A stretch of 64,000 bases of DNA from Spirochaetales bacterium (GCA_024233935.1 JACKOY010000001.1:310001-374000); one strand, 5' to 3'; positions 48,682 through 57,193 are shown, counted from the first letter of the stretch. A program made the numbers and translations. The notes: generated from the sequence alone by a model not told the origin.

Positions 48682-50025
48682 ATGGGTGCGCTGATAACGA
48701 TATTTCGGATTCCGGAGCTCCGCAAGAAGGTCCTGTTTACGTTGGGGCTGTTGGTGCTCTATCGTCTTGGTTCCTTCATTACTATCCCGGGCGTCAATCC
48801 GATCGCCGTCGCGGCGGCCCGCCCGCCGGGCACTTCCTTTCTGGATGTGGTAAACGTGTTTTCCGGGGGAGCGCTGTTTAAGCTCTCTATCTTTTCGCTC
48901 GGTATTATGCCTTACATCTCGGCCTCGATCATCATGAACCTGCTTACGGTCGTGATCCCGCCCCTCGCGCGTCTGCAACGGGAAGGCGAGGAAGGCCGCA
49001 AGAAGATCAACCAGTACACTCGCTACGGAACAATCGTTTTGTGCGCTGTTCAGGCTTCGTTCATCCTGCTCTGGGCCCTGGACTCGAACAACGCCGAAAT
49101 GGTCGCGATGGAATCGAGCACCTGGTTTTTCATTATTGGTTTGGTCGCCATTACGGGCGGCACCATGCTCTTGATGTGGATGGGAGAGCAGATTACGGAG
49201 CGCGGCATTGGGAACGGCGTTTCTTTGATCATCTTTGCCGGTATTATCGCTCAGCTTCCGCGCATGTTGTATCGTATGCTGCAGGACGAGAACGTGGCCT
49301 TCTTTGAGGTTATCATTCTCGTGATTCTTTTCATGCTTTTGATCGCGGCCACGGTCGTTTTGTCCACCGGCGTGCGAAAGGTGCCGCTGCAGTACGGCAA
49401 AAAGATGCAGGGTCGGCGCATGGTTCAGGCCCGCAGTCAGAGCCTGCCCTTTAAACTGAATTCGGCCGGTGTCATGCCGATCATCTTCGCCTCGTCTCTG
49501 ATTCTGTTTCCGCAGACCATAGTGGGGATGCTGGGAGAGCGGGCCGGTAGCAGCGAAGTCTGGGGTCACCTGCAGGCCTGGCTCAATCCCTTTGCGCCGA
49601 GCTTCTATCAGCGGTTGCCCTACTTTACGATCTACACCGTTCTTATTGTCTTCTTTGCTTATTTCTACACCGCGATCCAGATCAACCCGCAGGAGCTGGC
49701 AGAGAACCTGAAAAAGTACGGCGGTTTTGTGCCAGGCATTCGACCAGGCACGCACACCCGGGAGTACATTGAGGGGGTGCTGAATCGGATCACCCTGCCT
49801 GGAGCCATCTTTCTGGCGTTGCTTGCGCTGGCGCCCTACTTCATTATCAATCTGCTCGATTTCGGTCAGAACCAGAACATTCAGGGCCTCGCGTACACCT
49901 TCGGCGGCACCTCGCTTCTGATTATAGTTGGTGTAGCCCTCGACACCCTCAAGCAAGTAGAATCGCAGCTGTTGATGCGTAACTACGAAGGCTTCATGAA
50001 GAAAGGCCGGATCAAAGGGCGCTAG
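48682..50025 (+). CDS. secY: Preprotein translocase subunit SecY
   Basis: 447 residues with ten hydrophobic segments. Motifs include RLGSFITIPGVNP in TM1, the plug region GGALFKLSIFSLGIMPYISASIIM, LQREGEEGRKKINQYTRYGT, GEQITERGIGNGVSLIIFAGII, and the cytosolic loop YFYTAIQINPQELAENLKKYGGFVPGIRPG before the last helices. It forms the SecYEG channel with the SecE encoded upstream in this window. Confidence 0.98.
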   Translation: MGALITIFRIPELRKKVLFTLGLLVLYRLGSFITIPGVNPIAVAAARPPGTSFLDVVNVFSGGALFKLSIFSLGIMPYISASIIMNLLTVVIPPLARLQREGEEGRKKINQYTRYGTIVLCAVQASFILLWALDSNNAEMVAMESSTWFFIIGLVAITGGTMLLMWMGEQITERGIGNGVSLIIFAGIIAQLPRMLYRMLQDENVAFFEVIILVILFMLLIAATVVLSTGVRKVPLQYGKKMQGRRMVQARSQSLPFKLNSAGVMPIIFASSLILFPQTIVGMLGERAGSSEVWGHLQAWLNPFAPSFYQRLPYFTIYTVLIVFFAYFYTAIQINPQELAENLKKYGGFVPGIRPGTHTREYIEGVLNRITLPGAIFLALLALAPYFIINLLDFGQNQNIQGLAYTFGGTSLLIIVGVALDTLKQVESQLLMRNYEGFMKKGRIKGR

Positions 50026-50042
50026 GCAAGGAGACCAAACAC

Positions 50043-50612
50043 ATGAAGCTACTCTTTATGGGTCCCCCCGGGGCCGGCAAAGGCACGCAGGCGCAGATCA
50101 TCTGCGACGAGCTAGAAATTCCCCAGATTTCGACCGGGGAAATACTCCGGGCGGCGGTCAAAGCCGGCACCGAGATGGGCCGCAAAGCACAGGAATTCAT
50201 GAATGCCGGCAAGCTCGTGCCGGATGAAGTCGTGATTGGTATTGTCAGGGATCGGCTGAAAGAGCCGGACGCGGCCGGCGGCTACATCCTGGACGGTTTC
50301 CCCCGAACCATTGAGCAGGCCCAGGCCCTGGACCGTATGCTTTCCGAAATGGGGCAGAAGTTGGATGCGGCCCTGAACCTGAAGGTCGACGACGCCGAGC
50401 TGATCAAACGATTGCTGGACCGGGCCCAGAAGGACGGACGTAAGGACGACACCGAGCCCGTGATCAAGAACCGGCTGGAGGTTTACAACCAGGCAACCCG
50501 TCCGTTGATCGAATACTATGAGAAGGCTGGCCTTCTGCGCCAGATTGACGGGAAAGGCTCCCTGGAGGAGATCAGCGAGCGGATTCGCAAGACTCTCAAT
50601 GAGTTGCGCTGA
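50043..50612 (+). CDS. adk: Adenylate kinase, short-lid form
   Basis: 189 residues. The P-loop is FMGPPGAGKGTQAQ, the AMP site is QISTGEILRAAVKAGTEMG, and the core motif is GYILDGFPRTIEQAQALDRML. The lid is short (LDRAQKDGRKDDTEPVIKNRLEVYNQ) and lacks the zinc-binding insertion of long-form enzymes. It interconverts ATP, ADP and AMP. The secY-adk-infA order is classical. Confidence 0.98.
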   Translation: MKLLFMGPPGAGKGTQAQIICDELEIPQISTGEILRAAVKAGTEMGRKAQEFMNAGKLVPDEVVIGIVRDRLKEPDAAGGYILDGFPRTIEQAQALDRMLSEMGQKLDAALNLKVDDAELIKRLLDRAQKDGRKDDTEPVIKNRLEVYNQATRPLIEYYEKAGLLRQIDGKGSLEEISERIRKTLNELR

Positions 50613-50690
50613 GTCGGAAGTTGGCTGACGAATAAAGTGCGCACAGAATCATGGTAATTTCGCGGAGGCGGGCATACCGCAGGAGACCGG

Positions 50691-50909
50691 GTGGCAAAGG
50701 AAGAAGCAATAGAAGTGGAGGGCACCGTCATTGAGCCCCTTCCCAATGCTATGTTCCGGGTCGAACTGGACAACGGCCACAAGGTGCTCGCACATATATC
50801 CGGGAAAATGCGCATGCACTATATTAGAATTCTTCCGGGGGACAAGGTGGTCGTAGAGCTTTCACCGTACGATCTGTCCCGTGGGCGCATCACGTATCGT
50901 AGAAAATAG
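50691..50909 (+). CDS. infA: Translation initiation factor IF-1
   Basis: 72 residues from a GTG start that gives the standard MAKEEAIEVEGTVIEPLPNAMFRVELDNGHKVLAHISGKMRMHYIRILPGDKVVVELSPYDLSRGRITYR. IF-1 is an OB-fold protein that blocks the A site during initiation. The gap from adk is 78 bases. Confidence 0.98.
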   Translation: MAKEEAIEVEGTVIEPLPNAMFRVELDNGHKVLAHISGKMRMHYIRILPGDKVVVELSPYDLSRGRITYRRK

Positions 50910-50923
50910 CAGGCGCTGAAGTC

Positions 50924-51037
50924 ATGAAGGTAAGAGTCTCAGTTAAGAAGCTGTGCAACAACTGTCGCATTATCCGACGCCGGGGTGTAGTCCGGGTGAT
51001 TTGCACGAATCCGCGTCACAAACAGAAACAGGGCTGA
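50924..51037 (+). CDS. rpmJ: 50S ribosomal protein L36
   Basis: 37 residues from ATG 50924: it begins MKVRVSVKKLCNNCRIIRRR and then has VVRVICTNPRHKQKQG. The three cysteines and one histidine (CNNC, C, H) make the zinc-ribbon form of L36. It lies 14 bases after infA and 19 bases before rpsM. Confidence 0.96.
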   Translation: MKVRVSVKKLCNNCRIIRRRGVVRVICTNPRHKQKQG

Positions 51038-51056
51038 GCACGGCAGGAAATAGAAG

Positions 51057-51437
51057 ATGGCACGTATAGCGGGCGTCGAATTGCCCAACGACAAACGAGT
51101 TGAAGTCGGTCTGACCTATATCTTCGGGATCGGTCGGCCCTCTTCGCAGAAGATCCTGGCTCAGGCCGGTGTGGACCCGTCGGTCCGCGTCAAGGATCTG
51201 GATGAACAGCAGATCAGCGCCATCCGCACGGCGATCGGCGACGGCTACCAGGTGGAAGGCGACCTTCGCACACAAACCCAGCTCAATATCAAGCGGTTGA
51301 TGGACATCGGTTCTTATCGCGGCATGCGTCACCGTATGAGTCTTCCGGCGCGCGGGCAGCGCACCAAGACGAATGCGCGCAATCGTAAAGGCAAGCGCCG
51401 GACAGTGGCCGGCAAGAAGAAGGCCCCCGGCAAATAG
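51057..51437 (+). CDS. rpsM: 30S ribosomal protein S13
   Basis: 126 residues. MARIAGVELPNDKRVEVGLTYIFGIG, then the tail GSYRGMRHRMSLPARGQRTKTNARNRKGKRR, are diagnostic. S13 forms intersubunit bridges and touches the P-site tRNA. The tail is slightly longer and Lys/Gly-rich (TVAGKKKAPGK). Confidence 0.98.
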   Translation: MARIAGVELPNDKRVEVGLTYIFGIGRPSSQKILAQAGVDPSVRVKDLDEQQISAIRTAIGDGYQVEGDLRTQTQLNIKRLMDIGSYRGMRHRMSLPARGQRTKTNARNRKGKRRTVAGKKKAPGK

Positions 51438-51489
51438 CGGGAAAATTACAGGCAGATAGGCCGGCGCGAGCCGGTTGGCGAACACGAAC

Positions 51490-51867
51490 ATGGCTCAGGC
51501 AAAGAAAAAAGAGAAACGAAACGTCCCACGCGGCCGGGTGTACATTCAGGCATCTTTCAACAACACGATTGTAAGTGTTACTGACGTAACCGGGAACGTG
51601 ATTGCCTGGTCCTCCGCCGGTCATATGAACTTTCGTGGTTCACGCAAATCCACGCCGTACGCGGCGCAGATGGCCGCCCGCGATGTCGCCGGCAAGGCGC
51701 GGGACCAGGGCGTTCGAGAAGTTGATGTACTTGTTAAAGGGCCGGGTATCGGCCGGGAGTCGGCCATTCGAGCCCTCGCGAATGAGGGGTTGGTGGTGCG
51801 CTCAATCAAAGACGTGACTCCGCTGCCGCATAACGGCTGTCGACCACGCAAGCGTCGCCGCGTCTAA
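51490..51867 (+). CDS. rpsK: 30S ribosomal protein S11
   Basis: 125 residues from ATG 51490; a TTG 15 bases upstream is an alternative start. GRVYIQASFNNTIVSVTDVTGNVIAWSSAGHMNFRGSRKSTPYAAQMAA and the end SIKDVTPLPHNGCRPRKRRRV are standard. S11 forms the 30S platform. Only 29 bases separate it from rpoA: the rpsD gene that normally lies between them is not there. Confidence 0.98.
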   Translation: MAQAKKKEKRNVPRGRVYIQASFNNTIVSVTDVTGNVIAWSSAGHMNFRGSRKSTPYAAQMAARDVAGKARDQGVREVDVLVKGPGIGRESAIRALANEGLVVRSIKDVTPLPHNGCRPRKRRRV

Positions 51868-51896
51868 TCGGCGGACTTCAGGATAGGAGCGGAACA

Positions 51897-52889
51897 TTGG
51901 CTGCGAAGAATCTGCTTCGGGGTCTCAAGAGACCCAGGCAAATAGAGTTTGTTCAAGACACTTCCCAACCGGGTTACGGCAAATTTTCGGCCGAACCGTT
52001 TGAGCGTGGCTTCGGCACGACGGTGGGCAATTCGCTGCGGCGGACCCTCATGTCGTCGATTGAAGGTACTGCGATCACAGCGATTCGTATTGAAGGCGTG
52101 CCTCACGAATTCAGTACAATTGAAGGTGTGGTCGAGGACGTCGTGCGATTGGTCCTGAATCTCAAACAGGTGCGGGCCAGTTATGAAACCGAAAACCGGG
52201 ACGAGCCCAAAGTCATTCACGTCGAAAAGCGCGGCGCGGGGGTATTTCGGGCGGGCGACCTCGCGGTGGACTCGCAGATTCAGATCCTGAATCCGGACCT
52301 GCACCTGGCCACCCTGAATGAAGACGCCAATCTCGTAATGGATCTCCAGTTCGAGCGCGGCCGCGGTTATGTGCCCGCCGAAATTCTGAAGAAAAACGTC
52401 GATGAAATCGGAACGATCCCGATCGACGCACTCTTTTCTCCGGTTAAGCGAGTTACCTATCAGGTCGCGGAAACGCGGGTAGGGCAGCGCACCGACTACG
52501 AAAAGTTGATCATGGAGATCTGGACCGACGGTTCGATTGCCCCCGAGGATGCCCTTGCCCATGCGGCGAAGATTCTCAAAGAGCATCTTACGGTTTTTAT
52601 CAACTTCGAGGAAGAGCCCGAGGAAGAAGAAGAGGAAACCAGCGAAATCGAGGAAACCCTGCGTCAGAACCTCGAAAAGCATGTCGAAGAACTGGAGCTG
52701 TCGGTGCGTTCGTTGAGCGTGCTCAAAAGCCTGGAAATCGAATTTGTGGCCGATCTCGTGAAGCGCAGCGACGAGGAACTCAAGAAGTCGCGTCACTATT
52801 CGTCTCAGTGTGTCGAAGAAATTCGTCAAAAGCTGGCCGAAATGAATCTCGAGTTCGGCATGCGGGACTTCTTCGCTCCGCGGGACTGA
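51897..52889 (+). CDS. rpoA: DNA-directed RNA polymerase subunit alpha, divergent alpha-CTD
   Basis: 330 residues from a TTG with GGAG upstream. The N-terminal dimerisation and assembly domain is standard (FGTTVGNSLRRTLMSSIEGTAITAIRIEGVPHEFSTIEGVVEDV). A strongly acidic linker follows (FEEEPEEEEEETSEIEE). The C-terminal domain aligns without gaps to E. coli alpha but changes several UP-element contact residues: Asn268 to Ser274, Asn294 to His300, Gly296 to Ser302, Lys298 to Gln304, Ser299 to Cys305. Arg265 (Arg271) and Glu302 (Glu308) are kept. The gene directly follows rpsK. Confidence 0.98.
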   Translation: MAAKNLLRGLKRPRQIEFVQDTSQPGYGKFSAEPFERGFGTTVGNSLRRTLMSSIEGTAITAIRIEGVPHEFSTIEGVVEDVVRLVLNLKQVRASYETENRDEPKVIHVEKRGAGVFRAGDLAVDSQIQILNPDLHLATLNEDANLVMDLQFERGRGYVPAEILKKNVDEIGTIPIDALFSPVKRVTYQVAETRVGQRTDYEKLIMEIWTDGSIAPEDALAHAAKILKEHLTVFINFEEEPEEEEEETSEIEETLRQNLEKHVEELELSVRSLSVLKSLEIEFVADLVKRSDEELKKSRHYSSQCVEEIRQKLAEMNLEFGMRDFFAPRD

Positions 52890-52909
52890 ATTAAGAACAG
52901 AGAATACCT

Positions 52910-53449
52910 ATGAGAAAGCGAAACGGGGTAGCCCAGCTCAATCGAACGCATTCGCACCGAAAGGCGATGTTGCGCAACATGGCGACGAGCCTTTTTGAGC
53001 ACGAGCGAATCGTGACCACCCGGGCGCGCGGTAAGGTCCTGCGCGGCTACGCGGAACGATTGATCACCCGCGCCCGTCAGAATCTGGCCGATGGAACTCC
53101 GGCGGAGCGCAAGCTGCATAATCAGCGGGAAGTGCTCCGACACATCCGCAGTCGGGATGTCGCGAAGAAGCTGTTTGAAGATATTGCGCCTCGTTTCAAG
53201 GACCGACCGGGCGGCTATACCCGGCTCATTCATCTTCCGGAGCGCAAATCGGACGCGGCGCCCATGACTATTGTCGAGCTTGTGGATCGCATTGAGCGTC
53301 CGCGACGCATACGTGAGCAGCGCGGCCAGAAGCCGACCGGCCGCAAGAAAGACGCCAAAGAACGGGCCGGTGGAAAGGACCGGGACGAAGACCGTAAGGG
53401 TAAGTGGTACGATCGTTTCCGCCGCCGCAAGCGAGACCACGACGCGTAG
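52910..53449 (+). CDS. rplQ: 50S ribosomal protein L17 with C-terminal extension
   Basis: 179 residues, against a usual 115-130. The first 117 residues are standard L17 (MRKRNGVAQLNRTHSHRKAMLRNMATSLFEHERIVTTRARGKVLR and GGYTRLIHLPERKSDAAPMTIVELVD). The remaining 60 are highly charged (RRIREQRGQKPTGRKKDAKERAGGKDRDEDRKGKWYDRFRRRKRDHDA). L17 lies at the polypeptide exit side. A terminator follows, ending the alpha operon. Confidence 0.97.
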   Translation: MRKRNGVAQLNRTHSHRKAMLRNMATSLFEHERIVTTRARGKVLRGYAERLITRARQNLADGTPAERKLHNQREVLRHIRSRDVAKKLFEDIAPRFKDRPGGYTRLIHLPERKSDAAPMTIVELVDRIERPRRIREQRGQKPTGRKKDAKERAGGKDRDEDRKGKWYDRFRRRKRDHDA

Positions 53450-53479
53450 GACGACATCGTTCCGCTGCGAAGATGCAAG

Positions 53480-53508
53480 AGCCCGGTTCTGCCGGGCTTT
53501 TGTTTTTT
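53480..53508 (+). terminator. Rho-independent terminator after rplQ
   Basis: Stem AGCCCGG (53480-53486) and CCGGGCT (53492-53498) with a 5-base loop, followed by TTTG and six T residues. It lies about 30 bases after the rplQ stop and touches the stop codon of the convergent Rrf2 gene. This closes the ribosomal supercluster. Confidence 0.88.
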
Positions 53509-53926
53509 AAATATAGTACATGAGACCCTGCTCGGCCTCACGATTGGCTTCCGTGAAATCGGATAACGGCACTTCCAGGATGCGTCGAATCCGATTCTCC
53601 AGGTCCTGCCAGAATACTCCCTGCTCGTGTCCCCAGGACGGGTCATCCTTGTCCACCACCGAAAGGTCCCCCTCGAGCGCGTTTAAGATTTCATAGACGG
53701 TAATCTCTGCGGCTGTACGTGCCAGCCGGTAGCCGCCGTCGGAACCGCGTACGCTGGTCACGAGATTGTGCTTCTTCAGGATGTTGATGATCTGTTCGAG
53801 GTACTTGAGGGGGATGCTCTGGTTTTCCGCGATCTCGCGCGTCTTGAGCAGGGTTTCGTCGTCACCGGTGCGGGCCAGTTCCATCATGGCCTTGAGCCCG
53901 TAGCGGCCTTTGCTTGTGATTCGCAT
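53507..53926 (-). CDS. Rrf2-family transcriptional regulator without Fe-S cysteines
   Basis: 139 residues. The winged helix is typical of the family: MRITSKGRYGLKAMMELART, TREIAENQSIPLKYLEQIINILKKHNLVTSVRGSDGGYRLAR, ITVYEILNALEG. There is no cysteine at all, so the Fe-S cluster of IscR, NsrR and RirA cannot form; it is more like CymR-type members, which sense through a partner protein. Target genes are unknown. It lies between the ribosomal cluster (convergent) and gmd (same strand, 42-base gap). Confidence 0.92.
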   Translation of the reverse strand: MRITSKGRYGLKAMMELARTGDDETLLKTREIAENQSIPLKYLEQIINILKKHNLVTSVRGSDGGYRLARTAAEITVYEILNALEGDLSVVDKDDPSWGHEQGVFWQDLENRIRRILEVPLSDFTEANREAEQGLMYYI

Positions 53927-53968
53927 TGCTGCCCCGTTCTGCCTGCGGCCCGGTTTCGGGCCTTGCTT

Positions 53969-54952
53969 CTAGCGCGCCTGGTTGGCGAGCTTTCGCTCCT
54001 GGCGCTTGAGGTCCGCGTCAACCATCATTTGAACCAGGCCTTCAAAGCTGACGCGGGGTTTCCACTTCAGTTCTTTCTGCGCCTTCGAACTGTCGCCGCA
54101 CAGCAGATCCACTTCCGCCGGCCGGAAGAACTTTTCATCTATCACGACATGCTGCTCGTAGTCAAGGCCGACGTGTTTGAAGGCCACTTCCAGTAGCTCC
54201 CGAACCGTGTGCATTTCGCCCGTTGCAATGACGTAGTCCCGGGCTTCCGGTTGCTGGAGCATAAGCCACATGGCTTCGACGTAGTCGCCTGCGAAGCCCC
54301 AATCCCTCCGGGCGTCCAGATTGCCCATGTGCAGCTTTTCGGCCAGACCCAACTTGATCCGCGCAACGCCATCGGTTACCTTTCGTGTGACAAATTCGAG
54401 GCCGCGACGAGGACTTTCATGATTAAAAAGAATTCCAGAAACCGCGAACACGTCGTAAGACTCGCGGTAGTTGACGGTGATGAAATGGCCGTAGACCTTC
54501 GCCACACCGTACGGGCTGCGCGGATAAAAGGGAGTCGTTTCCGTTTGCGGCGTTTCGAGAACTTTGCCAAACATTTCGGAACTGGAAGCCTGGTAGAAGC
54601 GCAGTTTGCGATTCACGGCCCGAATGGCCTCCAGCATGCGCGTTACGCCCAGCGCCGTGAACTCGCCGGTCAACAGCGGCTTGGTCCAGGAGGTCGGGAC
54701 AAACGATTGGGCAGCGAGGTTGTAAATTTCGTCTGGCTCCGCTTCCTCAATCAACTTGATAAGGCTTAGCTGATCGAGCAAGTCGCCTTCCCGGATCTGG
54801 ATGCGGTCCCGGATGTGTTCGATCCGTTCGAAGTTCTCGGTCGATGATCGCCGGACCATTCCATAAACCTTATAACCCTTTTCGAGCAGAAGTTCTGCCA
54901 GATAGGAACCATCCTGGCCGGTCACTCCCGTAATCAGTGCTCTGCGCGACAT
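53969..54952 (-). CDS. gmd: GDP-mannose 4,6-dehydratase
   Basis: 327 residues from ATG 54952, which has an AGGA ribosome site; the frame is open further upstream. The NADP motif is ALITGVTGQDGSYLAELLLEKGY, then YGMVRRSSTENFERIEH. The catalytic residues lie in YQASSSEMFG and SPYGVAKVYGHFI. Also present are NHESPRRGLEFVTRKVTDGVARI and GFAGDYVEAMWLMLQQ. It converts GDP-D-mannose to GDP-4-keto-6-deoxymannose, the precursor of GDP-fucose, GDP-perosamine and GDP-D-rhamnose. The Rmd-type reductase at 18509-19435 would complete GDP-D-rhamnose synthesis. It is divergent from the glycan genes that follow. Confidence 0.96.
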   Translation of the reverse strand: MSRRALITGVTGQDGSYLAELLLEKGYKVYGMVRRSSTENFERIEHIRDRIQIREGDLLDQLSLIKLIEEAEPDEIYNLAAQSFVPTSWTKPLLTGEFTALGVTRMLEAIRAVNRKLRFYQASSSEMFGKVLETPQTETTPFYPRSPYGVAKVYGHFITVNYRESYDVFAVSGILFNHESPRRGLEFVTRKVTDGVARIKLGLAEKLHMGNLDARRDWGFAGDYVEAMWLMLQQPEARDYVIATGEMHTVRELLEVAFKHVGLDYEQHVVIDEKFFRPAEVDLLCGDSSKAQKELKWKPRVSFEGLVQMMVDADLKRQERKLANQAR

Positions 54953-55104
54953 CGATATTCCTCGCACTTCCGTGAGAATGAGGCCATGTTCGGTCGGGCG
55001 GTGAAGGCTTCCATCACTTTCCGGGGCTCTTCCGTCCCGCAGCCCTTCCAATCAGGGCGGCGTCGATTGTTACTTGACCAGGATGCCCACCAGGACAGCA
55101 TCTC

Positions 55105-56058
55105 TTGTCAGTGAATCAGCCTTTTCACATTCATGCCCCGGGTCTGGATGAGCGTGCGCTCCTGGAGGCCGTAGAAGAACGCATCCAAACCCGCGCACTC
55201 GACGCAGCCGAGATTGAGCACGTGCGCACGGTATCGTTTGCGCCGGTTTCGCCCTCTTTTGATCTCAGCTTCGACGCAGCGGCGACGACCGAACTTTTCG
55301 AGCGTCCGGTCGCCGCGCCGGACTTCTCCAGTCGGAAGTACGCGCTTCTGCGCGGGCCCCTGCGCTGGTTCGCGCGTCGTCTTTTTCTCTTGTGGCAGCA
55401 GATCTTCGGAAAGCTCTCTCAGAATCGTGTTCAGGCGTTTTACAACATTGCTCACGAAATCATTTCTCTGAATCAGCGGCTGGGGCGGATCGAGCGGGAG
55501 TACGGCCGTGCCTATGAATCTCTGCAGGGTTACAACACGACGATCGCGGGCATGGAGGTCGTTCAGCCACCGGCGGCCCCCCAGAGGGAGGAGCTTGATC
55601 GGCGCGTAGTGGAGAAACTCAGACAGGAGCCCGGGCCGGTGTTTTGTCCCGGCCCCGGTGCGACCGGGATCGCGGCGGCGCTCCAGAAACAGGGCTGTCG
55701 TGTTGTTTCGGCATTTGTGCCCGGTTTCCCGGCCATCCCGGCCGACATCAGTCTTGCTTCGCTGGCGGAAAAAACAGTGGGTGCGGTGGTGCTTGCGGAT
55801 CTCGGCAACTTTGGCGCTGCCATTGATGCTCTGCCCCTTCTGGCCCGGACGCGCCTCCGCGAGGGCGGCTTGCTATATCTGCGATACGAGACCGGATTGG
55901 CCGGCAGTCCCTTCGAACGCTCCGTGCAGTGGAGGATCGATGCAGATGCTCTGAGCGAGCAATGCACGGCCTTTGGTTTTGAACTTCTGGAAAAAACCGA
56001 GCCGGAAGGATTTCGGCCCGGCAGTTTCGAATTGTGGTTTCGTCGCTTACCTCTCTGA
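55105..56058 (+). CDS. Methyltransferase-like glycan-locus protein, probably degenerate
   Basis: 317 residues from TTG 55105 (GTG 55111 is an alternative). The N-terminal half has a basic helical segment (LRGPLRWFARRLFLLWQQIFGKLSQNRVQAFYNIAHEIISLNQRLGRIEREYG) of the kind that precedes methyltransferase domains in O-antigen loci. The C-terminal half resembles a class I Rossmann fold (VFCPGPGATGIAAALQKQGC, VGAVVLADLGNFGAAIDAL, LREGGLLYLRYE, FGFELLEKTEPEGFRPGSFELWFRR). It lacks the acidic residues that hold S-adenosylmethionine. It may therefore be inactive or bind another ligand. It is followed after 7 bases by a GT4 gene. Confidence 0.6.
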   Translation: MSVNQPFHIHAPGLDERALLEAVEERIQTRALDAAEIEHVRTVSFAPVSPSFDLSFDAAATTELFERPVAAPDFSSRKYALLRGPLRWFARRLFLLWQQIFGKLSQNRVQAFYNIAHEIISLNQRLGRIEREYGRAYESLQGYNTTIAGMEVVQPPAAPQREELDRRVVEKLRQEPGPVFCPGPGATGIAAALQKQGCRVVSAFVPGFPAIPADISLASLAEKTVGAVVLADLGNFGAAIDALPLLARTRLREGGLLYLRYETGLAGSPFERSVQWRIDADALSEQCTAFGFELLEKTEPEGFRPGSFELWFRRLPL

Positions 56059-56065
56059 GGGCCCC

Positions 56066-57193
56066 ATGAAACGGCGAGTCGTACAGATCGCGCCGGGCCT
56101 CAATCCCGGGGATGCAATCACCAACGAGATCTTCCTGATACACGAACAGATTCTCGCAAATCGGGGGTCGCACGGTTTTGATCAGAGTGCCGTTGTCGCG
56201 GAGCACATCCACCCGGACCTGTCTAAAAAAGCTTTCCTGGCGGAGAAGTTTCAACCGCGTGCTCACGATCTGATCGTATTTCATTTTGGAGTTGCGGCCA
56301 ATATCGTGGACCGCTTGCTGCAGTGGCCAAATCGGAGGATACTTGTGTATCACAACGTTACGCCTCCGGAATTCTTTCTTCCGTACAGCCTGCGAGTCGC
56401 CGGGCGTCTGGCCCGGGCCCGGCAGTTGCTTTTCGAGCTGCGCTCCTTTTTTGAGTTTTGTATTGCCGATTCGGCATTCAATGCCCGGGAGCTGGAGCGC
56501 TACGGCTTCGCCGACGTGCGCACTCTGCCCGTATTGTTTGAGAGCAATCGTTCGCGCCCTGCTCCTGCTGTGCCCTGGATTTCGGCCCAGGATCGCTACA
56601 TCCTTTTCGTTGGTCGCCTGGCGCCGAACAAGAGGCACGCCGATCTTATCAAAGTAATGCGTTGCCTGGTCGATTTTGGTTCGGAGCTCAAGTTGGTTAT
56701 TGCCGGGGGAGTCTTTTCTGAGATGCACCTGTATCTTCGTGAGCTACAGGAGCTGACCCGGCATCTTGGGCTGGAGGATAGGGTTGTTTTCACCGGACAC
56801 GTGTCGGAGGATCAGCTGGCGGCGCTCTATGGGCGTGCGGAGTTGTTTTTGTCAATGTCAGCTCACGAAGGCTTTTGCGTGCCGCTACTTGAGGCCATGG
56901 CTTACGACATACCGGTGCTGGCGCGCGGCGACGCCGGCTCTGCGGTCCTCGAAACCATGGACGGCGCCGGCATTGTGTTCAACACCACCGACCATCTGCG
57001 CATTGCGGCTCTGGTGGCTGAGGTTCTGAGCCAGCCCGACTACATAGCCCGCATACTCGAGAATCAGCGGGCGCGCCTTTCGCGGTACGATAGACGCATG
57101 GTTGGCACAGAACTGGTTCGTATGCTGGATGAGCTTTTTGCGGACGATAGCACCAATTCGACTCGCGGGCGTCATGCGGAGTTGATGGGCTGA
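56066..57193 (+). CDS. Glycosyltransferase family 4 protein
   Basis: 375 residues from ATG 56066 with a GAGG ribosome site. The N-terminal half is an acceptor domain (VVQIAPGLNPGDAITNEIFLIHEQI, HDLIVFHFGVAANIVDRLLQ). The C-terminal GT-B donor domain has YILFVGRLAPNKRHADLIKVM, VVFTGHVSEDQLAALYGRAELFLSMSAHEGFCVPLLEAMAYDIPVLARGDAGSAVLETMDGAG. The EGFCVPLLEAM segment is the GT4 E-x7-E motif. It probably adds a sugar during lipopolysaccharide or exopolysaccharide synthesis; GDP-rhamnose or GDP-mannose is a possible donor given gmd next door. Its stop shares a base with the next start. Confidence 0.93.
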   Translation: MKRRVVQIAPGLNPGDAITNEIFLIHEQILANRGSHGFDQSAVVAEHIHPDLSKKAFLAEKFQPRAHDLIVFHFGVAANIVDRLLQWPNRRILVYHNVTPPEFFLPYSLRVAGRLARARQLLFELRSFFEFCIADSAFNARELERYGFADVRTLPVLFESNRSRPAPAVPWISAQDRYILFVGRLAPNKRHADLIKVMRCLVDFGSELKLVIAGGVFSEMHLYLRELQELTRHLGLEDRVVFTGHVSEDQLAALYGRAELFLSMSAHEGFCVPLLEAMAYDIPVLARGDAGSAVLETMDGAGIVFNTTDHLRIAALVAEVLSQPDYIARILENQRARLSRYDRRMVGTELVRMLDELFADDSTNSTRGRHAELMG

